Shown here: positions 1 through 13,887 of the stretch, in pieces
Position numbering within the stretch: the stretch's first letter is position 1
Layout of the letters: every line of letters begins with the position of its first letter
Origin: Pipra filicauda
Taxonomy: Eukaryota; Chordata; Aves; Passeriformes; Pipridae
NCBI RefSeq assembly: GCF_003945595.2
Contig: NW_024104418.1
Coordinates: 240,193-304,192, forward strand
Direction of reading: 5' to 3'
Length of the DNA: 64,000 bases
Program-made: the position numbers and the translations under genes
The notes under the pieces: model-generated
What the model saw: only the letters and a program-made list of their open reading frames with translations
What the model was told of the DNA's origin: nothing
Database searches by the model: none

Positions 1-559
1 TTGCCCATTACTGACTATTCACTGTGTTTCCATGTAGAAGTCCAGGGAATTGAAACATAACATCAGGTGACTAGAGCCCAATTATTCAGGACAGGTTGGT
101 GAAATGTTGTAGCTGAAAAACTTATGGAATTGAACACCTCTGCCTTTGTTTGCCTCTGAGTGGGTGAGAGCATAGAAGTCTGGAAGACAGAAAAGCCCTG
201 AACAAATAGATTGTTGACACCAATCTAGGGCTTCAAAAATTATAGGATCACTCTCAGAGGAATAAAAGAGAAGTAAGGACAGAGTCTGTCACATTTGTGA
301 CAACTAACCAGCCCTTTTCTCCAAGTTGCTTTCAGAACTCAACTGAAAGTCTGTAAAAATGGTAATAAACATGAATGGTGAAAGTTTAACTATCTCCAAG
401 GTTAGTTGCAAAAAATAGCAAGTGTTAACTTTCAGATCATCTTTGTGTCAGGGTTTTTTAAACCTCTGCTTTAGTGAGGACATTGGCACCTTCCTTCTTC
501 CAGTAGTACCTTACTTGTGGGACCTGTTATCTGTATATAATCAAAGTGGGAGGGAGGGA
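1..559. other. Unassigned non-coding stretch
   Basis: AT-rich unique-looking DNA. I see no gene or element before the CR1 tip at 560. Confidence 0.5.
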
Positions 560-618
560 AGGGTTAGAACTAAATGATCTTTAAGATCCCTTCCAACCCA
601 AACCATTCTGGAATTCTA
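560..618 (+). mobile_element. CR1 LINE 3' tip
   Basis: Only the last 60 bases survive: actaaatgatctttaagatc, ccttccaacccaaaccattc and a gaattct remnant of the terminal octamer. Confidence 0.75.
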
Positions 619-917
619 AATTGCTTCCCTCTCCTGCCTGCTCTGGAATTTGATGATCTTTTTCCTTCCCTAATCTGATTTTTCGTTCCTCATCTGATTA
701 TCCCTGTAGGGAAGAGGGAGAGTAGTGATTTCCAGAGCAACCTTTTGACACCACTGGGCACCAGCAGTGACTGGGAGACTTCAGGAGTGGATCTCAAGTA
801 GCAGCAGCTCTTCAGCCCTCTGCAAAAACGTGCTCACGTCTCCACCACTCACACAGCACCTGGAGCTGGTCCCTCTGGAAGTGCTGCTGTGGTGTCGGGA
901 CCACCCAGCTCACAGAG

Positions 918-1083
918 AAACAGAACGGTTTGGGTTGGAAGGGACCTTAAAGATCATTCAGTCCCACGCCCTGCCATGGGCAGGGACACCTTCCACTAGC
1001 CCAGGTTGCTCCAAGCTCTGTCCAGCCTGGCCTGGGACACTTCCAGGGATGGGGCAGCCACAGCTTCTCTGGGCACAATCATC
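918..1083 (-). mobile_element. CR1 LINE 3' fragment
   Basis: Reverse-complement CR1 3' end: ggtttgggttggaagggacc, gccatgggcagggacacctt, then the ttgctccaa and ttccagggatgggg blocks. It accounts for the 141-codon frame at 767-1192. Confidence 0.9.
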
Positions 1084-2679
1084 CCATCAGACAAGATATG
1101 GTAGCTTCTTGTGCCCCTTATACAGCACTGAACCATGCAGGGATGAAATAAGTCCCAAAACTGGAAACCAGTATGAGAGGGGGAATACTTAGAGCAGATT
1201 AGAGGTTTTGTGTCTCAAAAATTCCTGTTCATCAAGTCAGTGTGTGATGGAAAACGTTCCAAGTTACTTGGTTGGTAGATAAAAGAGGGAAGGAAGCAGC
1301 AGTACTATGACTGGCAGGGCAAAAATAGTATAAACCTACCAGGGGTTGCAGGGAGAGAAACTACTTGAGGGGATGCAGGAAGAGGAAAAATGAGCACATG
1401 AAACAGAGACAGAATGAAGAAATGGAATATAGCAGAGAAAAGGTGAGTATTAAACTGGATTAAATATTTAGTTCCATTAAATATTTAAATTTGTATCTTC
1501 CTGGCTAACTTTCCAGGACAGAGAGTGCTGGAAGAAGGGTTACATTCTTCAAGAATGAGGAGCTTTGCTGTCTCAGGAGTCAACCGACCTCCCCACAAGT
1601 TGGTTTCTCAGCCATGGAATAAAATAAAAACTGGCCTTGTGGGAGCTGAAATCCTTCAAATACCTCAGGTGAGAAGAAGAGTGAGCCCTGGTCAGGGTAG
1701 GGAGGCTGATGGACCCACTCCCTCCCATCTGGGGAGGAGCAGCAAAGCTCGGGGTCCTGAGCTTTCCTGCTCATCTGCTTTCAGTTTGCTTTGAAGATGA
1801 GCTGGCTTAGAGAAGTAGGACAGTTGTATTGCCACGAAGCTTTCATCTTCCAATTTTCCTGGCCTTCATTTGTTGCTGTTTTGCTCTCATCTGGCTGCAG
1901 CTATTTCTCAGTACATTGTATTCAGCCTTTCTGGATGAAATCCTACAGTGAGAACACTCTCTGGGTACCAGAGTCATAATAACTGTTTCATTTACTTATC
2001 CAAATATATTCAGGAATAACACTGTTTTGTTTAGCAGGCATCCACTGCTGCAAAACACTTGAAATCCATGTCCTGCAGAGGCCCAACAGTGTGTTATTTT
2101 AAAGTGGTACAATCAACTTGTTCAATTTTTCAGTTTAAATTTGCAGTATCCTCCTTTCTTTCCCGTGCTTTCTCAGAAGGGGCTCTTTGGGCATACTGCC
2201 ACTTTTTTGGCACATTTCGTCATGTAGGTACAGCAAAGACTTTCCATCCCTTGGAATCTCACTATACTACCTTTGTGTAACGTGATTTAACTCTATTTTA
2301 AAAGTATTTAAGGCTTTCAAGTTTGTAATTTGGGGTCGTATTTAAACTACCACAAACTGACACCCATTTTCTCCCTCAAGTCACTGATGTGCAAAATTCT
2401 AATTTCCACTTGTTCTTCATTTGGAACACCTACCCAAACACTCCCAACTGTGAGCAAGCGGCGTCTCCCACGTGTCTGGTTCATCATCCCAAACCTCCTC
2501 CATGCATCCCTTCCCACCTGAACTGGTGTAACAGCAGAGTAACCTCTTTCCCCATCGTTTACCGTGTTCATCGAAGGCTCTCAAAAAAGTACTAGAGAGA
2601 GGCAGTTTTGAGCCCACATTTTAGCTTTGCAACAAACGCGTGGGTAAGAGATTTTGTTGATGTGTTTAAACTGGATGGA
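1084..2679. other. Unassigned non-coding stretch
   Basis: Unique-looking sequence with only short, unconvincing open frames (longest 89 codons). Confidence 0.5.
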
Positions 2680-2828
2680 AGTCTGAGCCCTGGAAGTGTT
2701 CAAAGCCAGGCTGGGTGAGGCTCTGAGCAACTGGTCCAGTGGGTGGCATTCCTGCCCATGGCAGTGGGGGTGGAGAACTAAGTGGTCTTTCAGGTCCCTT
2801 CCAACCAAACCATTCTGTGGTTCTGTCT
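2680..2828 (+). mobile_element. CR1 LINE 3' fragment
   Basis: Forward CR1 3' end with tggaagtgttcaaagccagg, cctgcccatggcagtggggg, ggtcccttccaacc and a worn terminal octamer near 2815. Confidence 0.9.
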
Positions 2829-4049
2829 TAACACTCTGCACAAGAACTGGATAGTGGTATCTTCTAGAGACAAAGATGTTCCACAGACTCTGCTTGTCCA
2901 AGATGAGATGTGAAAATAAAGCAAGAAGCACCTGTTGAAGCCCCTCTGGGTTTGTCCTTATTTTTCTTAGAAGTGCATTAATATTTTAAACTCCCCATGT
3001 TAGTGCTTCAGTGGACAGGAAGAGCCAAGCGTGCACATGGGACACCGCGCCTGCAGCCTGACAAAGAAAATGAGCATCAGATTGGGAAAAGATGTTGCCT
3101 CTGAGGAACACAGAGTCTGTCCCCCTTGACTTGCTCTGAAGTTTTAATGTAGTATCCCAACACATCTTCCTCTGTGAATAATCTCCTGGAGAAGCAGGGT
3201 GGCTGCGGTGAGACAGGCAGTACCATGTCTGTGAGCATCTCATGGCTTTGCTCCAGTTGTGCCTGTGCCTCTCCTCTGCCAGTTCCTTTGGTGCCTCTTA
3301 TGCCAACCTGCTAAAAAATAAATGGCATTCTAGTGGAAATAACCCAGTGTACAAAATAAGTCCCCAGGAAATAGTTTTTCTAACCTGCAGGCTTAATTCC
3401 TCAGGGATTAGTGTGTGTGACCAAGCCACATGTTGGCATCGGGTACCTGTATCTTTCTCATTTATCACTCCTCATCCCCCAAAAACACATATACATGTCC
3501 TCTTGAGTGGGAATAAAGACAATTTTTTTGCTGAAGATGGTCTGAAGTCCTGTCCCTCTGAGGGACATTGAGATCCCTAAATCATTACAAGTTTCCTTGG
3601 AATGATCTCAAGGGTAGCTCTTCCCCTGCAGCTTATTTTTGGAGTCCTTAGCTCAGATGGCTGTGTGCCACATTACAGCTTATGCCAACAACTTATTATT
3701 TGCTGATGGTTGTTCTGATATTTAATGCTTACCCCCCCACATCCCTTTTTTTCCTGTCCATTATGATTTTATGTTCCTTCTTCTGTTTTCCCTTTTGGCA
3801 ATTGTGTTTTGCTGTGAGGCTTCACGAGTGTAAAGATAGTTTTGAGGCTGGATATATGTTCCTTGCTTCCATCATCCACTGCAGTGGATGCATCCATAGC
3901 ACTGGTGTTATGGGAACAGTCTTCATACAAATTTGAAATCAATGTTTACAAAGGAAGTGAGTAAGGGAAAGGAAATATGATTATTTCCATTTTATAACAA
4001 GCAAATGGAAGCCCAGTGAACCATTCAAGGAAGCTTGAAGGAGGTTGGG
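2829..4049. other. Unassigned non-coding stretch
   Basis: No repeat or gene recognised. A 109-codon plus frame at 3242-3571 has no protein-like features. Confidence 0.5.
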
Positions 4050-4328
4050 AGCTCAAACGAGGGAGAGGATGAGAAGAAACAGCCTCGAGTTGTGCCAGGG
4101 GAGGTTTAGGTTGGATATTGGGGAAAATGTCTTCCCCAGAGAGTGGCCAGGCTTGGAACAGGCTGCCCAGGGGAGTGGTGGAACCACAATACCTGGAAGT
4201 GTTCAAAAATACCTAGAAGTGGCACCTGGGGACAAGGTTTAGTGGTGAAGATGGAAGTGCTGGGTTAACAGTTGGACTTGATGGTCTTAGAGGCCTTTTC
4301 CAACCTAAATGATTTTGTGGTCCTATGA
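4050..4328 (+). mobile_element. CR1 LINE 3' fragment
   Basis: Forward CR1 3' untranslated region: gccaggggaggtttaggttg, the former RLDI-coding end, aacaggctgcccagggg, and the end ggacttgatggtcttagagg. The terminal part is worn. Confidence 0.92.
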
Positions 4329-7300
4329 ATGACTTTTCTTTAGTTTTATTGAGATTCTGTCCCGTATTCAGGAGTTGTTTTAAGCAAAATTTTGAGATTG
4401 GACAAACTTAGTGGCAAAATCCCTTTTCTCGTTGCCATCAGTGTTGCAAGAGCAGTAGCCCAAAATTCACATGTATCTTGTGAATTGTAGCACAACCAAA
4501 TGAGTGTGATTAATGTGATCTGGGAATAATTAGTGTCCAGGGCTGTCAAATTGACACTTTTCAGGACAGCTATATAACCACCGATGAAGTAAAAAAGAAG
4601 TCTGCATTTATGTAAAGCCAGCAAATTGTCTTTATTTCTTATCATCTGGGCAGAGAGAGGGCTCACAAATCAGTCTCGTTCAGCTGGAAATTTTACTTTA
4701 GCTTCTGTATTTCTGTGTTATTTTGTTTTTGTCCAGAAATTGAAACTGTTAGGCCAACCATTTAAGGAGTTACTAGTTAATCTGCCCAGATTTACTGTCT
4801 ACAACTTTTGTTACAACCTGGAAACATCATAGTTTGTTAACATTTCAGATAACAGTGATGACACAGGAGCCAAGTTTTTATCAGAAGAGTTATGATGGAT
4901 TTATTGCTGGATAACAGAAAACAGAGTTTGAATCATTTATTTCTAAACTGGAAGTTCACTCAAAATGCCCCAAGGCATTTTTTATTATCATAAGGCTCCT
5001 TGCAGGGGAACTAAGAAATTCCCAGAGAGACTCTCATATTGATTTACTTTGAGTGTAAAGTCTTCAGGGTCGGTGGCAGATCTTAATCTGTGGCCTTTTG
5101 AGATAAATCCACATTTTCCACTTTGAACTGCAGTTCAAGCTTCAGTTTGAAGCCAACTTGCAACCTTAAGGCTCTTTATTTTTGCTTTATCTTTTTACTT
5201 TGGATTTTGATTCCATTAACTGTTGAGCAGGACATCTGTAGTTTTTTATTTCTTCACATGTCTAATTTCACTGGTTTTTTAAAAAAAAGAAGTAAACCTA
5301 TATTGCAGTGATGACACTGTACAATTGTTTCATTATCATTATGATCATCATCAATTAAAACATAATAATAATAATATAATAAAATTTTTAAAATATCTAA
5401 TAATGTGATAACATTATTATAATTATTATTTTCTTTTCTCATCTGAAATTTCATGGCTCTTGGCAAAACCAACAGCCTTTCCCAGCAGTAAATCTGTTTT
5501 CACTACGAGGACTTTTTTATTGTATTTACAGAAATCTGTCCTGTAGATTCTCCTCTAAAAACAACTTAGAACTTCCTTTATTTGGCTCTAAGTACAGAAC
5601 TGACTTTCTTTCTACTACTGCCTTTGGCAGTCCTGTGATATGTGGCTTTTCTGCTTTATATGTCTCACGGTCACAGGAAAAATCCAGTACTGAAAATTTT
5701 GCATGATCTAAACGATCAAATGATCATTTTGAAACAAAATATGACTGTGTAAATTCGTAAATCCCAAATGCACATGTTTCTTGAAACCCCTCCCGTTTTG
5801 GCCACCTTCAGGACATTTGTTAATAATACCTGTTATCCCCATAAATAAGGATGATTCCGTGTGAGTCAGAGCCACCACGAACATGGATATTTTGTTTGGT
5901 TGAAGCACCTCTCTGGTACTGCTATTTGACAATGCCTTGGCTGTCCTAAAACTAAAAGTTCACCACAATTCTTGCTTTATCCTGCCTGCAGTTTGGCCCT
6001 AAGTGATTTCCTACCAAAAATGCAGCTGAAGAGCAATTCCAGTTCCCTTTCCCCTGATCAAAAGCAACCCCGAACAGCTGCATGGGACAAAATGTGTGGA
6101 TCTAAGTCCTGAGCTGAATTAGTTAATTACTGCTCTGATCAGGTTCACAGCATAAAATCTGTGTTTTGGGGGAAGTAATGGTCTTCCTGGACTGGAAGTT
6201 GGCCCTGGGATAAAATTAGCTATTCAGCTGAAAAGAAGGAAGAGGGGGGAAACACATCAACCTTCACAAAATGAAGGCAGAATTTAATTTGTATTTACAG
6301 TGCATAGTAGAAAGGTAGGGGTGGACCCTCAAAGCAGCTTTGGCATTGTTGTTTCAGGATCTTTTTTTGCCTCATACATACACAAACCCATCACCTAAAA
6401 TCCCAGCCTTGATTAAGCCTATATCCTGGATTATTTTAAGCAGATATAAAGCAGCAACATTATTCCAATTTTATTTAATCTTTCTGGTCCAGTTAACTTC
6501 AAATATTCAGAAGTCATGACCAGCTGAATTGGATTAATGTTATCACTCTGAGTCGTGCTAATATTTGCAGAATCATGTTTATATAAATATACCCTTCAAA
6601 CAAATACATATTCTTTTCCTGAGCCATATATTGTAAGTGTGAGAAGCAAAGGCAGAAATACACTCAATTACTAGAAGCAACAAAGACCCATATACTCTCT
6701 TTTCCAATTCCCATTCCAGCTTGTGGCAATGCATGTCTTGGAAATCCTGGTTTTGGATTATTTTGATGCAAAAATACAATCCCATTCCAATGCCACAGGT
6801 TTCCAAGAATCACTGCAGAAGTACTTCCAAAGTTTAAAGTCAAACTTTATCATTTGAATGAGACAAAGATACAAAAAAATGGACTCTGCAGGTTAATAGT
6901 CTGCACTAACTCTTCGGGTTGCAGGTAAAAATAAACACTGCAATCTTAATATGGAAAAAGACCAAGAGTAACTGAGGGGGAAAAATACTACTGGGAAAGA
7001 CACGTGGAATATTTTGCTTTGATATTCAACCACAAATTAGCTGTTTGCTCAAGTAGTGGAAACTGGGCTAGAAGAGCTCAGGGAGCTGGTCTATGAATTA
7101 TCTCTAATGAAACACAGCAGATGTTTGCCAAGATGTTTGTGCACAAAATAGTGTTTTCATGCCGTTTCCAGATGATGAAAGTGCACATGCAGCAAGCACA
7201 TCCCAGTCATTAAATCTCCAATCTGAGAATGCATTTTCAAGGAGCCATTTTTTACTCTTCAAAGCAAATGACAGCAGGCATTAGGGAAAATAGACCTGTT

Positions 7301-8617
7301 GGGAAAACACACTTCCACGTTTTGTTCCTTGAAAGGTTTCAGCTATGCTTGTATGGCACATTAAGCTTCCAGTCTTAAAAAAACGTATGCACAGGTAGTC
7401 CCCTTGAATTTATCTGTAAAGTTAAGCACATGTCTCCCCAGAACCAGGATTTATTCATCACTTAGTCTACTTATCTACTGTAATATTTAAGAGGGGGAAA
7501 GTGCCTTTTAATATTTTATAATTCATGTAATAAATATGAGAAGCAGATTTTTAGCTCTGTGATATTTAATAAAGGAAAACAGTATCCTTATTTCTTTGTA
7601 GTTTATGGTAGGAGCTAGAAAATCTCCAGGGAAGTAAAAAAACTTAAAAATAGAAATCGACACATTGTTGTCTGAAAGATGATGTGAACCTGAGTATGTT
7701 TTGAGGATAAAAGGTGATGATCCTCTCTAGAGAACTTTAATGGGCCGGAAAAGCATCATAACAGTACAATCATTAGTTGCCTGATCATGTACCACTGGTA
7801 AAATTTAGGGGATTATTTGTTCTTTAGGCGATGTTTTCCTTCAAAACTTACAGTACAATCTGAACTATCCTAACTGGTAAAATAGAAATAATTAACAGAT
7901 TTATAATCCTGGGGCAAAATAATTGCAGGAAGCAATGTCTCCATATCCTGCTCTGGGAAAGAAAATATTTGAGATTTACTACAACCCATAAAAAGACATC
8001 AGTTACACAGAATTTTACTGCATTTGCTTTGGACATACTAATAACTGCAAATAAAGAACTTTGCTCCATAAGTCACTATTTTATCAGTAAAGATGCTCAG
8101 CATAGTGCTCCACCTGAGCTAATGATGCTTTATTGAATGCCACTTGTTTTGAATAAACCTTAGACTTCATTCTTCATATCCAGTCAGAAGGACAATGTTC
8201 TGTTTCAGGTGGAATGGGGTCATGCCAAGTTTTCAGATGTAACTTGTTTCAACCACTTCACTTTGACTCACTGGTGTAATTGTCAGTTTGGAAAAAGAAA
8301 AAAAAAAGGAGTTTGAAAGGAAAAGCTACTAAGAGCAGCATGTAAGACATGCTTCAGAGACAACGTCCAGCTTCAAGCCTGTATAAATACCAGATCTTAT
8401 TCATGGACACTTGGACAGCTCAATGAATTGAGCAGAACCAAAGCAAATGTGTCTCAGTGAAGGACATCAAAGATTAGTCCTGTACATACATATACAGGAA
8501 CATACATGTATAGGAACTCTCCTGGTCTTGCTTATTACAGTACAACATGAAAATAACTACAGTCAGAAGTCCATCTAACCCTTTCTTCTACTTTGAATGT
8601 GTCCAGTAGCACATACA
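4329..8617. other. Unassigned AT-rich stretch
   Basis: Over 4 kb with no recognisable exon or element apart from the AAT-rich patch at 5340-5430. Confidence 0.5.
5340..5430. repeat. AAT-rich low-complexity stretch
   Basis: Imperfect aat/ata triplets, with tta triplets after 5410. Confidence 0.6.
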
Positions 8618-9062
8618 GAATCACAGGAGTGAGTTGGGAATGGACCACAGTGGTCCATCTGCTCTGACCTCCCTGCTCAGGTGGGGTCATCCCAGAGCAC
8701 ATGGCACAGCATTGCATCCAGATGGTTCTGGAATATCCCCAGTGAGGGAGACTCCATACCCTCTCTGGACAATCTGTTCTAGTGCTCACCTTAAAGAAGT
8801 TCTTCCTCATGTTCAAGTGGAATCCCATGCATCAGTTTCTGCCCGTTCCTCTTTTCTTATTTACTGGCACCCCTGAGCAGAGCTGGGCTCTGATACCCTC
8901 CTTTCAGACACCGACAGAGGTCCCTTCTCAGTCTTCTTGAGGTTGAACTGGCCCAGCTCCCTCAGCCTTTCCTTGTAACAGGGATGCCCCAGTCCCCTAC
9001 TCATCTTTTTAGCCCTTTGCTGGACTCGCTCCAGGAGCTCCGTGTCATCCTTAAAGAGCTCT
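8618..9062 (-). mobile_element. CR1 LINE 3' fragment, left arm of an inverted pair
   Basis: Reverse-complement CR1. From its 3' tip at 8618 (acagaatcacaggag) it passes gagactccataccctctctg and aagaagttcttcctcatgtt to the former C-terminal coding part near 9000 (ctggactcgctccaggagct). It stops where the plus-strand copy begins. Confidence 0.88.
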
Positions 9063-9071
9063 TCACTCTTG

Positions 9072-9352
9072 TGACCAGTGACAGAACTCGAGGAAACAGC
9101 ATGAATCTGAGTCAGGGAAGGTTTAGGTTGGATATTATGAAAAAAATTTTCACCCAGAGGGTGTTTGGGCACTGGAAGAGGCTCCCCAGGGCAGTGGTAA
9201 CAGCACCAAGCCTGCCAGAGTTCAGGAAGCATTTGGCTGATACTCTCAGTCACATGGTGTGACTCTTGGGGTGTCTGGTGCAAGGCCAGGAGTTGGACTG
9301 GATGATCCTGAGGGGTCCCTTCCAACTCAGCATATTCTATGATTCTAGGATT
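9072..9352 (+). mobile_element. CR1 LINE 3' fragment, right arm of an inverted pair
   Basis: Forward CR1: ggaaggtttaggttggatat, gggcactggaagaggctccc, ggatgatcctgaggggtccc and the terminal tattctatgattcta. Its truncated 5' end abuts that of the minus-strand copy, and the two belong to visibly different CR1 subtypes. Confidence 0.9.
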
Positions 9353-12300
9353 TGTATTGACATGTGATGACACTTTTTCTATTTTTCAGACTTCAGCCTT
9401 CTGCTTCTGTTACCTCGCTCTCCACAGCTGATGGTTGGTCTCTGTGATGCTCATCTTGCTTCCAACCTTTGAACCCGTAAGATTAATGCATTCCTTGGTA
9501 CAACTATGATAAGCAATCATTTTCCTCTCTATGAGTATTACATATTGCCCAAGACCTGTCTGCTCCTCACAGATGACAAGCAATGCCCCTTTTTTTTTTA
9601 GCAGTCATTGCAGGACACGTCCTCCTTCAGTGTTTTGTAAACAAACAAAGGATTTATGGGGTTAAATTTGGTCTGTCCTGGAACACCAGCTGACCTTTAT
9701 CTGGTGCAATTTGTGCTCAGCTGTCTTTGTGTTCCTTTGCCTTTGCACTCTATTCTCTCTCCTGCCCACTGAAAGTGAATCGGGTCTCATTATATTCTTT
9801 GCTGATTGGGAAGCATCTTTCACTAGCAAAAAGTCAAACCCCATGTTAACTAAAGCCCTGAAGGCCAGTAGAGCTATGTAGTCTATTCAAAGGGGACAAA
9901 TTTAATAGTAATTATAGATGAAAGCTTTGTTATGCTTATGTAACCCATAATAGCACAATTTTCCCATGACTTGCTGCTTTCAAGGCAGCTGACCTTCTCT
10001 CAGTTAGCCACTTTCTTACAAATCTGCACAATGTGCTTTTAATTAAAACTTGCCTTTGAAACTAGGTCCAAATGAGTTATCCCTCAAAACAAAAGAGTGA
10101 AATAGGACCCATCTTCCCGGTTTTACTCTGAACCAGAGCCCACATTTTCTATTTCCATCATAAATAACATTCCTCTTGGTGTCATCCTGCTAAAATAAAG
10201 CCGTTAGAAAGTTGGTCTCACCTGGAATAACATTGACAAGGAAGGATTCTTGCTGTGCTGAAGTCAGTCAGAAATCATGCTAGGCCCTCCTTCAAAGATG
10301 GAGAGAAAGATGGAAACGGGATCATGTTGGGCGAGTTTTTTTACTTTTTCAACCTGCCTCAAAATATTCTGATTTTTCCCAGGAGATTGGGGCATGAGAA
10401 TAGGGCTTTGAGCTTGTCAAATAAGGAAATAATGATGGAAAAAGAGATGGTCAAAAGAGCACCCCAGCAATGTCTCTGCACTTTTCAGAGGTATTTGCAA
10501 CACTTAAATGAGTCTTAAAAAACAGGTAATGGGACTAGAGCAGTTCCAGGAAAATGGAGGAGGTTCAAAGGATGCAAAATAAATTTGAGTGAAAAGGAGT
10601 CAAAGTGCATTAGATTCACAAATTTCCCTCTAAATGAGAAGAGAAAGAATCTAGATTATTTACCTTTCATTTTGTACATGTTTAAAAGTAGTAATGAGAG
10701 AACATTTACATAGTCCACATGAGAATCTTCAATCCCAAATGATCAGTCCCCTGGAAAGCAGCAGGGTTTGTTTCCTGTCATAAGTGAACCTTCAAGGACC
10801 TTTCTGCACACTGAAAGCCTGCAGTGACAAATTTAATTTAACAGAAGAGGCAGGAGTTAAAGTTAGGTGAAGCAGCATCATGAGGAGCAATGAACAGTGT
10901 CTGAAGAAATTTAGGGCAATTAGAGCTAAAAGGGAAATCCCTTTCCCTTTTCAATTAATTTCATTTCAATTCAATTAACTGAATTGAAAAAAAAATAATT
11001 TTAGGAATAAACCTCAATTGAAGTATTAGGCTGTGGAATCACTCTGTCTCTGCTCAGAATAACAAGGAGCTGAGCACAAGTGAAATAATATATAGGTGGG
11101 GGTTTTTGGCTAAGAGATCATATATAACCAATATTATTATATATTGTGAGATTCTAAGAGTAGAGCAGTATATTTAAGTTATTTAGTGCTGGTCATTGGT
11201 ATAAACATCTGAACTTCATGAGCATGGATCATGGTGAGCCACACAGAAACCAGCATGTGCATCCAGAGGCAAGTCTTTTCTCATCAGGCCCTGCTATAAG
11301 AGGGTAAAACAGAGATACCATTATTTTCCATGCTGTCATCTGCCAAAAAAGAAATCATCATTGCATCACTGCAGATTCAAAGAGAAGCATTTAGCCAGAA
11401 GTTCCTAAAACAGAGAACAGCACTTTGCTCAGAAAGACCTTCCTGTTTTCTTGTGAGAGATGGAAACTGAAGTTGAATCCCACACAGTAGTTGTTACAAA
11501 ACCATTTTTTTCTCTTTCTTTCCTATTAAAATACTATTCCAAAACTTCACTGGTCTTAAAACGTGAAATCTTTTTGTTATCAGCTCAAAGGTAGTCATGG
11601 AAAGTTAGAATCAGATTTCGTGTTCCAAATTTGGTTTTTTTTAGCTTCAAATGATCTTTTCTTTCCCTGCAATTTCTCTTCCATCTCTTATACCAGGTCA
11701 ATAATTTTCCTTGAGTCTACTGGAAACAGTTTTTTGGCTACTGCATTCAGCCTCCTGCTTGCTGGCATCACAGCAGTATTTCCCAGTCACCCTGCCACCA
11801 GTTGTGACATCCCAGTGGTCCTCTTTCTCACTCTTTTCCAACTGCTATGTCCCATCTCACAACAGAAATGCCTGTGATCAGTCTCCAAGTATGCAATCTT
11901 ACTCTTTTTTTTTTTCCCCTAGTAAATTCCTTTCAGCTTTCTTTTAATTCCAGTCTTCAAGGTCATGCAGCTTTCAGGACATAAAGTCCTGATTTTTCTG
12001 TTAATAGGAGATCCCCTCCAGCTTCAGGTCATTGGAAAATTGAATTAACTCAGTGTCCTTTTGTGCCAATTCACAAAAGAAGCCACGGAATGAGCCAAGG
12101 CCAAAGCCCTATTTCCTGGGAAACTCTGCCAGTGACTTCTTCACCTGCTGTTTGCTGTCACCTCCCCTTTGCTTGGTGTCTTCTCACCAGAGTTCTGGCA
12201 GGAGATGCTGTGCCCACACTCACATAGATTAAGTGTGTAACACTTTTCCTGGAATGTCCTGTGTTTTTGGACAAAGGTATCAAGTTTTTCTGGCATTATC

Positions 12301-13887
12301 TACCCACAGCAAATGAAGCTTGGATTTTCTGTTTCATTTGCTTCTGTGTCTTCACAAGCAATGCTCTGAAGGCTCCTCAAAAGTTTCACACATTCTAAAA
12401 GCCAACTTTTCTGCTATGATAAAATTTTCTGTTTGGGGAAAACTCAGTTTCAGATATATCATCAACCAAAAATTTAGTGAAAATCCTTTCTTGGGTATTT
12501 TTTAGAAGACTAGAACGGAGATTTTTTGAATCTTCAGCTTTGCATGAGCTTTTTGTAGTCCTGGGGATGCTAATTTTCTCCTTTTGTCTGGAGTTTTCTG
12601 TGTTTTCTGAGCTGACACTAAACACTTTGAACAAGTACTCAGTTAGCTCAGGGCTTAAAGTTGGCTGGAAAATGACAGTTCTCCACTGATTGTGAGGCAC
12701 TTAGAGATACAATAAGAAAAAAAAGAGCTTTGGACATGGCAATTGTTCTGTTCCTTTTGGTCTTTTGAAAGAATTCTGGCTGAAGTGACTGTTAAATGGA
12801 TATGCAGTGTACCTGCTTTTAAATTTGAACTGTGCTCCATCCGTATTGATATGTGAAATAACTTCCTATTATTATGGTCCATGCAGTAAAGGATTTAATA
12901 ATACTTCTTTAAAAGCCTGTGTGTGGATGCCCAAACTGAGTTTCTAAGTGAAAATAACAAATGCATACCCAGAAAAGTAAAAGAAACTGTATTATTCTTT
13001 TTGAATATCTGCATCATTCCCACAGCATGACAGCACCGACTGTTTTACAAGGTTATGAGCAGATCCCTATTTTTCATCATGGGGGCTCAGCAGCTACAGT
13101 GTGTATTTCTAGCATGAAATAACAGATAAATATCTCATATCCAAACACATGTAAGGACTCCAACCCATTCAGGGTATGCACCTGCTGCTGTAGCATCTGC
13201 AGAGCTGAAATTTGCCATTTGCCATACAGTGATGTATTTTTAATTTTTCCTTCTTTCTGGGAGGCCCCAATTCATTTTGGGAGACCCTGAAGACCAGATA
13301 CACTAAGGCAATCACTCTCATTAAGCACTGCACAGACTAAAGATCAAATACTTTATTAACTACCTGTTTACTCCTGCATCTGAGCTACAGCAGGCGAGAC
13401 AACAACAAAAATGGATGATAGTTTACTCAAATATAAAAGCAGCTTTCTTGCAAACTTGTTTTCTAGTGCAAAACCTCTATTTTAGGTGGGTGGGAGGTGA
13501 AGGGCTTCCTGTAGAAACTTTTATTATTCCATTGCATAGAAAGTTCTCTCCAGTTTTATGGCAGCTTTTATCATCTTTGAAAGCTCAATCATCAGCCATA
13601 AGGAGTCAAAAATAACTTCTAATGTCTCTTAGTTCTGCAAGTCTCCTAGAGTGAAGTTAATTTAGCCCAAGCCATTTGAAGACATTTAACGTACAAAAGA
13701 ACAGCTGAGTCTCTCCCTCCCTTATCGAGGCTGAATCTTTCCTATGTGTTACATTGCTGCAGTACAGGACAACGTGATTTAATGGCAAAATTATTCTAAA
13801 ATTTTGTCACACGTGTTTTAAAAAATATTTATACTTTTTGTTTCAACAGAGTTTGAAATATTGGAATTTCCTGTCTAATGTGAGAAC
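9353..13887. other. Unassigned AT-rich stretch
   Basis: No element recognised. Open frames of up to 104 codons look random, rich in Phe, Ser and Leu from AT-rich DNA. Confidence 0.5.

Noticed and set aside
8618..9352. A single CR1 inverted by twin priming
   Set aside because: Twin priming inverts the upstream part of one copy, but here both arms carry a CR1 3' tip and differ in subtype, so they are two insertions.
8861..9373. 170-codon minus-strand frame
   Set aside because: A read-through of the two head-to-head CR1 pieces.
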